A stretch of DNA of 43,190 bases from assembly GCA_964520045.1 (NCBI GenBank), contig CAZFMJ010000020.1:1-43190 (forward strand), read 5' to 3'. The notes beneath the pieces are model-generated. The model was not told where the DNA came from, did no database searches, and worked only from the letters and a program-made list of their open reading frames with translations. Shown piece after piece: positions 15,200 through 23,671 of the stretch (position 1 is its first letter; each line of letters opens with the position of its first letter). Made by a program: the position numbers and the translations under genes. The stretch is from CAZFMJ01 sp964520045 (GTDB lineage: Bacteria > Elusimicrobiota > Elusimicrobia > Elusimicrobiales > CAZFMJ01).

Positions 15200-18100
15200 T
15201 TATTTTGCGCTGGCGGCCTTGGAAAGGCGGTTTTCAACAAGACTGATGACTGCCTCATAAACCGCATCACGTTCGCTATTTATGAGACTAAGTGCATTAA
15301 AAATGATTTCATCAAATTCTCTCCGGTCTTTTTGATTTACTTCCTCGCGTATTTTCATAACTTCGCGCCTAGCCAAAGCCTCAAAACTTTTGCAAACCTC
15401 TTTTTGTTGTTTCTCTGAAAATAATGTTAAATTGGGGATAGGAAGCGGATATAACTCAGGTCCATAAATATTGAACCGGCCCTCAATGTTGTGTCGTCCA
15501 TATATTTCAAGAAGAAGATAGACGATTGTGGAATTGACCACCGCTACGCCCAAATCGGTCAAAGTCCTATTAATAAACCTACCATGATAAAACATGTTTG
15601 TTTCCAGCATTTGTCGTGGATTTGCCGCAAAAAAGAACCGTTCACGAATAAGGAGGGGCACTATAAAATCACCTGCGGTGTTCAAATAAAGACAATGCCA
15701 TTCGGGAGAATTACCCGAAACAGATGGCACATCAGGCCATGCTATCCTTGCTTTTGTGTGTTTGCCCTTCTTTTCTGTAACTTGTTTTGCACCCCATGAA
15801 ACATAATCTACTGCACCCTTAAATTTTTGTTTTTTTAATTCCGCCAGAGACAGTGAACAAACAAATGCCAGTTTCCCAATTTTGTCTGGTGCAATTAATA
15901 AAGTTTCTATTTCTTCCGTTGAGGTTACTATTTTTTTGAGAAACTGTTTCTCTATTCCAAATTCTTTTGCCTTTTCTGGTGTAAGAATAAAAAAATCAAC
16001 TATTCCCGGTTTATTCCCATATTCCAATTCGCAGGCTTCACGCAGTGGAATGAGTTTTTTTGCTTTTAGTAAATCAATCAAAAAGTCGGGGGTTCGCAAA
16101 AACTTTGCGCCCCACTTATCGCCCTCGTAATTACCGCCTCCAAGTGATTTTTTTTCGCTCTCTCCATACTGTGTACCAGCTTCAAAAAGATGTTCATTGG
16201 TTATCGGAAATACGCGAAATATCTCATTGGAAATGATGGATTTAGCATTTTCTATTTCCAATAGGTGTTCGGTAAAGACAACGTCCTCAAAGGACTTCTT
16301 GAATGCAATAAATTTAACAAGATGCTCGGCTATAACCGTTTTTTGTGGGGCAGACATAACAGAGATTATGGTGTTCACATCTGCGGCGGAAAATGAACGC
16401 TTGGCATGGTTGTCAATTATAAAATGGACGGGGGCTTTTTTTAGTATAAATTTTTGAAGCCATGCTCCGTAGCCTACATCAAGCCATGAATTGGAGCAAA
16501 TAAAGGTATGAATCCCTCCGGAATTAAGCAATCGCAGAGAACGAATGTAAAAGTAGGCATATAAGTCGGATTTGGCATCTATAGTTTCTTTTAGTGGAAA
16601 AACCATGGGAAAATCCAGCCTGACCATTTCCTGCAAAAGGGATTTATAGGCCTTGCCTTCAATCTTACCCATCGGATCAGTGATATCTTCCTGCCTTATG
16701 TACGGCGGATTGCCGATAACAACATCAAATCCGCCTTTGTCGGCAAAAATTTCGGCAAATTCTATGCTCCAGATAAGCGGGTGGCTTTCAATAACTGCAT
16801 TAAGATGGGATTTGTTTTCTGATATCTCATATGTTAATTGTTGAATTTCATTTTTATAAAGGCCCAATTCTTCTATTTTGTTTTCGTCAAAAAAATGCGG
16901 CTGTTTATTGGGTTCACTTTCAAGTTCTTTTAATTTGTATAGATTTTTCTGTTTTTCATTAATCTCATCTTGCAGGATTTCTCGGAAGACAGAAGTTTCT
17001 CTATGCCTAATTTCTGTGTCGTCCGGCAAATTGTTGTAAAAAAAATCAGTTTTTTGCTTTTTTAGCTGCGTTATTTTAGCTTTCAGGGAAGATTTTATAT
17101 CCGCATGTCCTGCCACCGGAAAAGGTTTATTGCCTATGCGCTGGACGAGCGAATCACCGCAACGGACACGGAAATCAAGGCTTGGTAAAATAGGGATTAT
17201 AGAATCTTTCAAGTCTTCCGGCGCGTCAATAAACAATGTTATCCAGAGCCGCAATTGACATATCCATACCGCCCATTCCTTAACTTCAACGCCATAAAGC
17301 GAAGAACCAATAAGCCGTTTTTTCCTTTCAAAAATAGAAAGTTGAGATGAATCCTCTTTTAAAGTGTTACGCAGACGCTGTTCAATTTCATCCAGCACCT
17401 GCATCATTCCAACCAAAAAGGCGCCGGAGCCCACAGCGGGATCGCAAATCGTTATATTCTCCAAAGCGGTCAGAATGGCCTTTTTTTCGCGTTCCGAGAA
17501 ACTACCGTATTTCTGGTCCCAGTCAAACGGCTTTTCTATTCCTATTTCAAGAAAAAACAATTCATAAAGATCTTTAATATTGAGCTTGGGCTCAATGTTT
17601 TTTTCCAACCACTTTACCAAGCTTAACCTGCACATCAAATCTACTTCCGGCCTTGGCGTATACACCGCGCCATTTTCTTTGTTGATAAGCCGTTCGAAAA
17701 TTATGCCTAGAAATTCAGGATTAAGTTCAAGGTCGTGGTCATAGAGAGTATTTTCTTCAATGGTAAAATTATAAGAAAACAGAAAATCAAAGAATTCGTT
17801 GACAGCGGCATCGGTTATGAAATAGCCGCAGTTATCAAGTCCTTTTTTCTCCTTAAACAATCCGCCGTTAAGATATGGCGCTGCCCGAAGCTTTTTGCGT
17901 GTTTCATCTGAAAAGGCATAGGTGTTTTGAAAGAATTTAGCTTGCGGACCTTTAGCTAAGGCTTCAAAAAACAGCGGTTCCAGCCAATCGGAATAGAACT
18001 TGTTTTTATTTTTTGATTTGGTTTGGTATTCCACCCAAAATTTTTGTAGAAAGTTGTCCTCTCCGCCTATCCATTTGCGCTTCTGTATAAAACCGATAAA

Positions 18101-18739
18101 TATGGTGCGGATTACTAAAAGAAGCGCAAAATTGTGCGTTGCCACAGAATCCGTCAGTTTTTTACCTTGGCGGTTTAATACACTGTTGGCAAGTTTTTCA
18201 AAAATAGGGCTAAAATTATTATAAAACTCATCCGTGACAGCGGATACGGAGAATGTGGTTTTTATAGCATTAAGCGAATCAAACTTCCCCGCTTCAATTT
18301 GTTTTATGAAAGTTTTATTGGCAAGCACCGGACTCGCATAGAATGTGAATCTTCGGAAATTATTAAATTGTCTTTTTTTGCCTAACGTCTGCTCATATAT
18401 CAAGCTGAAACGGAAATTGTTGTCGGCATCGCTGAATATAAATATGCCCGCTGTGTAAACGTCAAGAGCTTTAAGTATTTTTTTGGCTTTATCATACTGA
18501 GCAAGGCGGCAGGAACGCTCGGAAAGCTCGCCGTCAACCTTGGCGGACACAACTGCCAGTTTTTCGCCGTCATCAAATTTAATTTCGCCGCATTTTAGGA
18601 AATCGGAAAAACGCTCGCCGTCAAAGTCGGAAAGACCAGTCTGTCTGCCGGCATAATTGGGCGTTATTGCTCTGAAAAACGAGGTTATTGTTTCAGGGCT
18701 GACATCGGAGATAAGCGCTTTAATCTTTTCCCTGCTCAT
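15200..18739 (-). CDS. Eco57I/TaqI-type N6-adenine DNA methyltransferase
   Basis: A 1179-residue class I DNA methyltransferase of the large Eco57I-like type. The AdoMet site is CDPAVGSGAF (about residues 432-441), preceded by GAVYTPRPEV (motif X region, about 357), and the catalytic NPPY is in VIGNPPYIRQEDI (677-680), giving N6-adenine specificity. The C-terminal third (from about 880) resembles a TaqI-like target-recognition domain. The first 200 residues include a charged region with LSERSCRLAQYDKAKKIL and could be a degenerate nuclease-like domain, though I see no D-ExK triad. Start and upstream stop overlap as ATGA, so it is coupled to the PLD-helicase. Together they resemble an ATP-dependent restriction-modification pair. 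Confidence 0.9.
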   Translation of the reverse strand: MSREKIKALISDVSPETITSFFRAITPNYAGRQTGLSDFDGERFSDFLKCGEIKFDDGEKLAVVSAKVDGELSERSCRLAQYDKAKKILKALDVYTAGIFIFSDADNNFRFSLIYEQTLGKKRQFNNFRRFTFYASPVLANKTFIKQIEAGKFDSLNAIKTTFSVSAVTDEFYNNFSPIFEKLANSVLNRQGKKLTDSVATHNFALLLVIRTIFIGFIQKRKWIGGEDNFLQKFWVEYQTKSKNKNKFYSDWLEPLFFEALAKGPQAKFFQNTYAFSDETRKKLRAAPYLNGGLFKEKKGLDNCGYFITDAAVNEFFDFLFSYNFTIEENTLYDHDLELNPEFLGIIFERLINKENGAVYTPRPEVDLMCRLSLVKWLEKNIEPKLNIKDLYELFFLEIGIEKPFDWDQKYGSFSEREKKAILTALENITICDPAVGSGAFLVGMMQVLDEIEQRLRNTLKEDSSQLSIFERKKRLIGSSLYGVEVKEWAVWICQLRLWITLFIDAPEDLKDSIIPILPSLDFRVRCGDSLVQRIGNKPFPVAGHADIKSSLKAKITQLKKQKTDFFYNNLPDDTEIRHRETSVFREILQDEINEKQKNLYKLKELESEPNKQPHFFDENKIEELGLYKNEIQQLTYEISENKSHLNAVIESHPLIWSIEFAEIFADKGGFDVVIGNPPYIRQEDITDPMGKIEGKAYKSLLQEMVRLDFPMVFPLKETIDAKSDLYAYFYIRSLRLLNSGGIHTFICSNSWLDVGYGAWLQKFILKKAPVHFIIDNHAKRSFSAADVNTIISVMSAPQKTVIAEHLVKFIAFKKSFEDVVFTEHLLEIENAKSIISNEIFRVFPITNEHLFEAGTQYGESEKKSLGGGNYEGDKWGAKFLRTPDFLIDLLKAKKLIPLREACELEYGNKPGIVDFFILTPEKAKEFGIEKQFLKKIVTSTEEIETLLIAPDKIGKLAFVCSLSLAELKKQKFKGAVDYVSWGAKQVTEKKGKHTKARIAWPDVPSVSGNSPEWHCLYLNTAGDFIVPLLIRERFFFAANPRQMLETNMFYHGRFINRTLTDLGVAVVNSTIVYLLLEIYGRHNIEGRFNIYGPELYPLPIPNLTLFSEKQQKEVCKSFEALARREVMKIREEVNQKDRREFDEIIFNALSLINSERDAVYEAVISLVENRLSKAASAK

Positions 18740-21700
18740 GCGGTTTGGTTTTCCACGGCTATAATTACTTCACTGGATATATTTCCGACCTTTTGTTTAA
18801 TTTTATCAAGATAGTTTTCGCCCAGTTCATGGCGGAGTTTCGAAAGTTCCACATGTATCTTATCTAAATGCTTTTTTTCTTTGGAATCCGTCTTGAAGCC
18901 GGATATGATGCGGAGCGTATAATCCGATAGTGTTTTGTATTCAACAATGTCTTCGCGTAAAGAACGGATAAACGGCATAAATTCCGCTAGTTCCGGCGGC
19001 TGATTAGTAAGCATAGTCCGTAGATTATTCAAAGCGCGTTTTTCAAGGCTGTTTTCGCTGGCTGGGATATGGGTTTTCTGCTTATATTCTTTAATCGCAA
19101 GATAGTTGCCCCAGAAAGTGTCGCTAAGTTCCAGCCGTGGTTCGGCTGATTTACATTCAATATGGCGGATAATATCCTGAAACAAAACTTCATCTGGTTT
19201 CTTTGCGTCAGCCGCCATCAAGCGGAAATAACAGCCCAACCCTTTGCGGATAAAAACCGCGACATTGGGATATTCGCCTTTTTTGGCGGTTTTGACCCTG
19301 AGCGGCAGATTTGTTATGTGCGATATCACTTCAGGATAGTTTTTCTCTATTTCATAATAGCGGCGGCGGATTGCCGTAATAAAACTCTCTTCTTCATGGG
19401 CTTCAGGATTTTCCATGATTTTAGCGTAAAGCCTTGCCGCTGTAGGTTCTTCGTCAGCTTCAAATATTTTTGCGTCTTCACCCAGCGTATTGTGTATAAG
19501 GAACATCTTGTCGCAGGCTATCTGGCGGCTTTTGACCACAGGCGCGCCCTGTTCAGTAGGAAAGAAGTTGTAGATATAAAGCTCGTCAAAAAGCTTTTTG
19601 CTGATGCGATTGATTCTGCCTACTCGCTGGATAACGCGAGTAGGGTTCCATGGTATGTCGTAGTTTATTATCGCCCCGGCACGGTTGAGGTTAAATCCTT
19701 CCGAAATTTTGTCTGTGGCCAGCAGTATTTGATATTTATTTTCTTGAACTTCATAGCTAGCGTCAAAATTTTTAAGAATAGTGTTAAGTGTTGTGGTTGA
19801 AAGCTGTCCACAGACCATGACAAGCTGGTCTTTGAAGTTATGTGCCAGCCGTTTTTCAAGATAGAGCGCTGTGTCCGCATACTCAGTGAAAATCACCATT
19901 TTGCGGGCATCTTTCCCTTTTGTTATTTTCTTGAGTGTTTCTGTAAGTGCTTCCAGTTTGGGGTCATGCTTAGTAAGAGCCAGTTTTTCAAGCCGCGCTA
20001 AGATTTCGGCAAATAGGTCTATGTCGGCTTGTATGGCATCCAGAAATTTTTGTTTTTCCTTAAATTTACCGACATCGTATATCCTATGGGATTTCGGGAA
20101 ATCGCCGTTTTCCATATCTTCGGCATATTTTTTGAGAGATTCTTCGATTGAGTCTATGTCAAATGTGTAAATTTTTTCAACCAGTTTGCGGTCAAGAATA
20201 AATTTGCCGCCGGATTTCTTTATAAATTTCTGAACTTTTATGGTTATTTCCCTAAAATTCTTGACACTCTGCTCAAACGCTCCGAAAGAGCTTTCAAAGC
20301 GTTTGACGATAAGGCGACGCATGAAATCATACAGGTTTGTCTGAGACCGGTATTCAAAATTAGCCTCTTCGCCGCTAATCTTTTCTGCTTTTAAGCCCAA
20401 TTCGTAAACAAATGGCCGATAAATTGCTCCGTTAAACCTCCCTTCCTCTCCAAAATAATCGTTGATAACCTCATCATAAAACGCGGATTGTTCTTTGGTA
20501 AGAACAAAGAATACTTCCTGAGGGTCTTTGACTGTCGGCAGATTGGCAATTTCCTTTGAATACAGCGGGTCTTTTTTTAGGTCTATTCTATTGCGGCGTA
20601 TAAGCACTGGTTCGATGACAGCCCGTATATTATTTGAGAGATACCTCGAGCGCTGTTTGACTTTGGCTATATCCATGCCTGATTTGCCAAAGAGCGATTC
20701 AAAATATGATTCCGCTTTGTCGCGTTTTTGTTTGTCTATTGACTGGTGATTTTTTTTGATAAACGATAGTTTTTCAAAAGTTTTTTCATAAACCCTGAAT
20801 TTAGCGTCCAAATCATTATCCAGCGTAATTCTGGACTTACCGGGAACTACAAAGAGTTTTAACAGGGAAAATATATCCGCCGGCGAGTTATTGAACGGCG
20901 TTGCCGTCAAAAGGATTGAAATCTTGTCTTTGCAGATTTTTTCCAGCAGATCATAAGCGCGTGTGTCCTGATTGCGGAAGCGGTGAACCTCGTCAACTAT
21001 TATAACCTCAAAATCGTTTATTTTTTTTACTAATTTCAAAGTGTCTTCTAGGGTGTCTAAACCAAGGGAGCGGATTTCCCAATCATGTAGTTCAAAATCT
21101 TCTTTGTATTTCTGCCAGCCCGACATTTTGTCGTTTCCGCCGATGAGTCCGGGCGGGCAGATAATGATGCCGCGCTTGCCAAGGCTTTTGGCAATCATGC
21201 CGGCTATTACGCTTTTACCTAAGCCGACAACATCGGATATTATGACGCCGTTGTAGTTTTCTATCACGGCCAAAGCCTGAGCGACAGCATCCAGCTGATA
21301 TGCATATGGCTCATACCCTTTCTTTATAAGCAGCTCTTTAAGGCTCGGTGCATTTTTGTGTTTTTGAGCATCAATGTAGGTTTTCAGGATAAGCGCAAAA
21401 GCTTCAAAGGGGGTTACTTCTGTGACTAGCGTTCTCTGCTGGATAAGCGCGAGCAGTCTTTGCTTAAACTCGGCATACTCGGTAATTTTGTCTGCATCCG
21501 CCCATAACTCGTCAAAGTAATTTTCAGCTTTTTCTGTTCCGTAATCGCTGATTTCGACGTTAAATTCATCCTGAGATATAAGCCCTGCTTTCGTTAAATT
21601 ACTGCTGCCAGTCACAAAAACTGACTTTTTGAGGCTCTGTAATTCCTGTTTGATTTTAAAAATATAGAGCTTGGCGTGATTCGGGCGGTAAGTTTTGCGT

Positions 21701-22071
21701 ATGCGAAGTTTGTCAGCGGTTATCAGGTTGGTAAAATAATGAATCTGCTGATAAAATTCCGGAGTATCAAAATCATCTGAATTGATGGAACTGGAAACAG
21801 ATTCAAGGAAGCGTTCAAAACGCTCTTTCTCGGTTAACTCTGTCTGGTTGTCGGCATATTCTGAAAGGCCATGTAACCCTGAATCCACATTAAGTCCAAC
21901 AAGTACATCGATTTGAATGTCGGGTTGCTTCTTTAACCCCTCGTATAGCTCGCGGATTCCCGAGAAATAAAAAAAACCCACCAAAAATTTAAGCCCTTGG
22001 CTGTTTTGAATTAACTCAAGCAGTCGATCTTTCAGTTTCTTGTCTGCTGCATTGGTAATAAATGTATTCAT
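18736..22071 (-). CDS. PLD-domain SNF2-type DNA helicase
   Basis: A roughly 1111-residue ATP-dependent DNA motor. An N-terminal phospholipase D-like domain carries the HKD-type motif NHAKLYIFK followed by TGSSNLTKAG (about residues 131-163), a nuclease or DNA-binding fold. The helicase core has SDVVGLGKSVIAGM (Walker A, about 280-290), VDEVHRF (DExH), LLTATPFNNSP (motif III) and VIQRVGRINRIS (motif VI). The C-terminal 250 residues are helical. I use the ATG at 22071; the longest frame starts at a TTG four codons earlier, and neither has a clear ribosome site. It heads the four-gene operon and overlaps the methyltransferase start by four bases. PLD-helicase and methylase pairs are common in defence islands. 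Confidence 0.9.
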   Translation of the reverse strand: MNTFITNAADKKLKDRLLELIQNSQGLKFLVGFFYFSGIRELYEGLKKQPDIQIDVLVGLNVDSGLHGLSEYADNQTELTEKERFERFLESVSSSINSDDFDTPEFYQQIHYFTNLITADKLRIRKTYRPNHAKLYIFKIKQELQSLKKSVFVTGSSNLTKAGLISQDEFNVEISDYGTEKAENYFDELWADADKITEYAEFKQRLLALIQQRTLVTEVTPFEAFALILKTYIDAQKHKNAPSLKELLIKKGYEPYAYQLDAVAQALAVIENYNGVIISDVVGLGKSVIAGMIAKSLGKRGIIICPPGLIGGNDKMSGWQKYKEDFELHDWEIRSLGLDTLEDTLKLVKKINDFEVIIVDEVHRFRNQDTRAYDLLEKICKDKISILLTATPFNNSPADIFSLLKLFVVPGKSRITLDNDLDAKFRVYEKTFEKLSFIKKNHQSIDKQKRDKAESYFESLFGKSGMDIAKVKQRSRYLSNNIRAVIEPVLIRRNRIDLKKDPLYSKEIANLPTVKDPQEVFFVLTKEQSAFYDEVINDYFGEEGRFNGAIYRPFVYELGLKAEKISGEEANFEYRSQTNLYDFMRRLIVKRFESSFGAFEQSVKNFREITIKVQKFIKKSGGKFILDRKLVEKIYTFDIDSIEESLKKYAEDMENGDFPKSHRIYDVGKFKEKQKFLDAIQADIDLFAEILARLEKLALTKHDPKLEALTETLKKITKGKDARKMVIFTEYADTALYLEKRLAHNFKDQLVMVCGQLSTTTLNTILKNFDASYEVQENKYQILLATDKISEGFNLNRAGAIINYDIPWNPTRVIQRVGRINRISKKLFDELYIYNFFPTEQGAPVVKSRQIACDKMFLIHNTLGEDAKIFEADEEPTAARLYAKIMENPEAHEEESFITAIRRRYYEIEKNYPEVISHITNLPLRVKTAKKGEYPNVAVFIRKGLGCYFRLMAADAKKPDEVLFQDIIRHIECKSAEPRLELSDTFWGNYLAIKEYKQKTHIPASENSLEKRALNNLRTMLTNQPPELAEFMPFIRSLREDIVEYKTLSDYTLRIISGFKTDSKEKKHLDKIHVELSKLRHELGENYLDKIKQKVGNISSEVIIAVENQTA

Positions 22072-22117
22072 TACAATATTCAAACACGGTGTTGGCGGAT
22101 GTTGAGGACTGAGCAGT

Positions 22118-22852
22118 TCAAGCTTTTAGCTGAAAGCGGAATTTTGTGGCGCCTATTTCTATCAAATCGCCGTCTTTAAGCGGCTCTTTCCCGCTGACGA
22201 CGTTGCCGTTTACTTTTGTGTAGCCTTCTTTCAGCTGTACCAGAAAATAGCCGTCCGGGCGTTTGGCTATCATCGCGGCCACTTCGGGCACCGAGCCGAA
22301 CATGCCCGAGCCTTTTATGGGAATGCCGGCCCTTTCGGATTTTCCTATATATGTCGAAAGGGCGGTCATTTCATATTCGGATTTATCCACAAAGCCGTCG
22401 ATTACCTGAAGTATCCCGGTCATGGGTTTTAATCCGGCTATTTCTTCATGGCTGGCAGGAGGCGTCGTTTGACCATGCTGTGCTTCCTTCTGGGGCTGGG
22501 AGGCGGACTGCCCCGCGGCTTGCGCGCAGGACTGCGCCGGCTGATCGTTTGCCTGCGCCGAGACGCTGAGATCCACGAAAACTATGGTGTGTTTTGCCAC
22601 GCCTATCACGTCGTTGTTGCGCAGTCCGGCTTTGATTATTTTTTTGCCGTTGACAAAAGTTCCGTTGGTTGAGCCCACATCCTCGATAAAGAAAGTGTTC
22701 CCGTAACTGGCTATCTTGCAGTGATGGCTTGATACGGCGGGGTTGTCGATCACAATGTCGTTGTCGGGTTTGCGCCCTATGTTCAGAGGCGTTTTTTCAA
22801 TAGCGATCTCTTTTATGACCGCGGCTCCGAATTTAAGCAGTAGTTTCGGCAT
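22118..22852 (-). CDS. Protein with two FHA domains
   Basis: A 244-residue cytosolic phosphothreonine reader. The first FHA domain is clear: LNIGRKPDNDIVIDNPAVSSHHCKI with the Arg, Ser and His that bind phosphothreonine, then DVGSTNGTFVNGKKI (about residues 25-72). A Gln/Ala-rich linker follows (about 100-140). The second domain (about 145-244) keeps TYIGKS and KVNGNVVSGKEPLKDGDLIEIG but lacks the SxxH pair, so it may bind another ligand. It is last in the kinase-phosphatase operon, 18 bases after PP2C, and most likely reads marks placed by the two upstream kinases. Confidence 0.93.
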   Translation of the reverse strand: MPKLLLKFGAAVIKEIAIEKTPLNIGRKPDNDIVIDNPAVSSHHCKIASYGNTFFIEDVGSTNGTFVNGKKIIKAGLRNNDVIGVAKHTIVFVDLSVSAQANDQPAQSCAQAAGQSASQPQKEAQHGQTTPPASHEEIAGLKPMTGILQVIDGFVDKSEYEMTALSTYIGKSERAGIPIKGSGMFGSVPEVAAMIAKRPDGYFLVQLKEGYTKVNGNVVSGKEPLKDGDLIEIGATKFRFQLKA

Positions 22853-22870
22853 AAAATTTCTCCTTCAGTT

Positions 22871-23671
22871 TCAGCTGTTAAACAGGCTTTTTAATGATTT
22901 CTTCCAGTTAAGCGCCGCAGTTTCCATTATAACTACGGTCACGTTGTCCGGTCCGCCGGCGTCGTTCGCTTTTGAAACAAGGGCTTCGCAGGCCGACTGC
23001 CTGTCCGGATTTTCCGAAAGAATTCCGGATATCTCGCCGTCGCCGAGCGTTTTTGAAAGTCCGTCCGTGCACAGAAGATATCTGTCTCCTTCTTCCGCTT
23101 CGGCCTGAAAGGCGTCGATTTTAACCTTTTGCCGCGTTCCCAGCGCGCGCGTCAGAATATTCTGCAGGGAGGATTTTTCCGCCTGCTGGGGGGTTATGAT
23201 CCCCTTTTTTACCTGCTCCATGACCAGAGAATGGTCGGCTGTAAGCTGTTTGAGCCTGCCTTCCCGGAAAAGGTATATCCGGGAGTCGCCTATGTGCGCG
23301 ATGGAAACTGTTTTTTTATTGAGAATCATTGCGCTTAAAGTCGTTCCCATCCCCTGATTCTCAGGGATATTTTTCGAGGCTTCGAAAATAATGTCGTTGG
23401 CAAGCTTGACCGCAAAAACCAGGCGGTTGGTTTCAAGGGTTAATTTATCGTCGTAGTCTGGAGGTTTTATGTTGTTTTCGTTAATGGACGCAAGCCTTTC
23501 TTTTAAGACTTTTACGGCGATACTGCTTGCAAGCTCTCCGGAATTGTGCCCGCCCATTCCGTCCGCTACCGCGGCGAGGCCCAGTTGGTCGCATACGATC
23601 AGGCTGTCTTCATTATTGTCCCTGACTTTGCCGGGATCGGTTTTATATGAAAATTCGGCTTTCAGGCTCAT
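22871..23671 (-). CDS. PP2C-type Ser/Thr protein phosphatase
   Basis: A 266-residue metal-dependent phosphatase of the PPM/Stp1 type, expected to reverse the phosphorylation by the operon's kinases. All motifs are in place: VRDNNEDSLIV, the metal-binding ADGMGGHNSGELAS (about residues 37-50), GMGTTLSAMIL, IAHIGDSRIYLF, LCTDGLSKTL and GGPDNVTVVIM. It has no membrane anchor. Its ATG overlaps the stop of the CHASE2 kinase gene (ATGA), with GGAGATGA before it, indicating coupled translation and a stable kinase-to-phosphatase ratio. Confidence 0.96.
   Translation of the reverse strand: MSLKAEFSYKTDPGKVRDNNEDSLIVCDQLGLAAVADGMGGHNSGELASSIAVKVLKERLASINENNIKPPDYDDKLTLETNRLVFAVKLANDIIFEASKNIPENQGMGTTLSAMILNKKTVSIAHIGDSRIYLFREGRLKQLTADHSLVMEQVKKGIITPQQAEKSSLQNILTRALGTRQKVKIDAFQAEAEEGDRYLLCTDGLSKTLGDGEISGILSENPDRQSACEALVSKANDAGGPDNVTVVIMETAALNWKKSLKSLFNS

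Noticed and set aside
15200..15800. Intact nuclease domain within the methyltransferase (type IIG or ISP)
   Set aside because: Neither this C-terminal coding part nor the N-terminal 200 residues shows a convincing PD-(D/E)XK triad; cleavage more likely depends on the PLD-helicase or the separate nuclease-like gene.
14285..22071. Complete BREX or DISARM locus
   Set aside because: The methylase, helicase and PLD parts are suggestive, but no PglZ, BrxC, BrxL or DUF1998 (DrmB) protein is present between the chaperonin and FHA genes.
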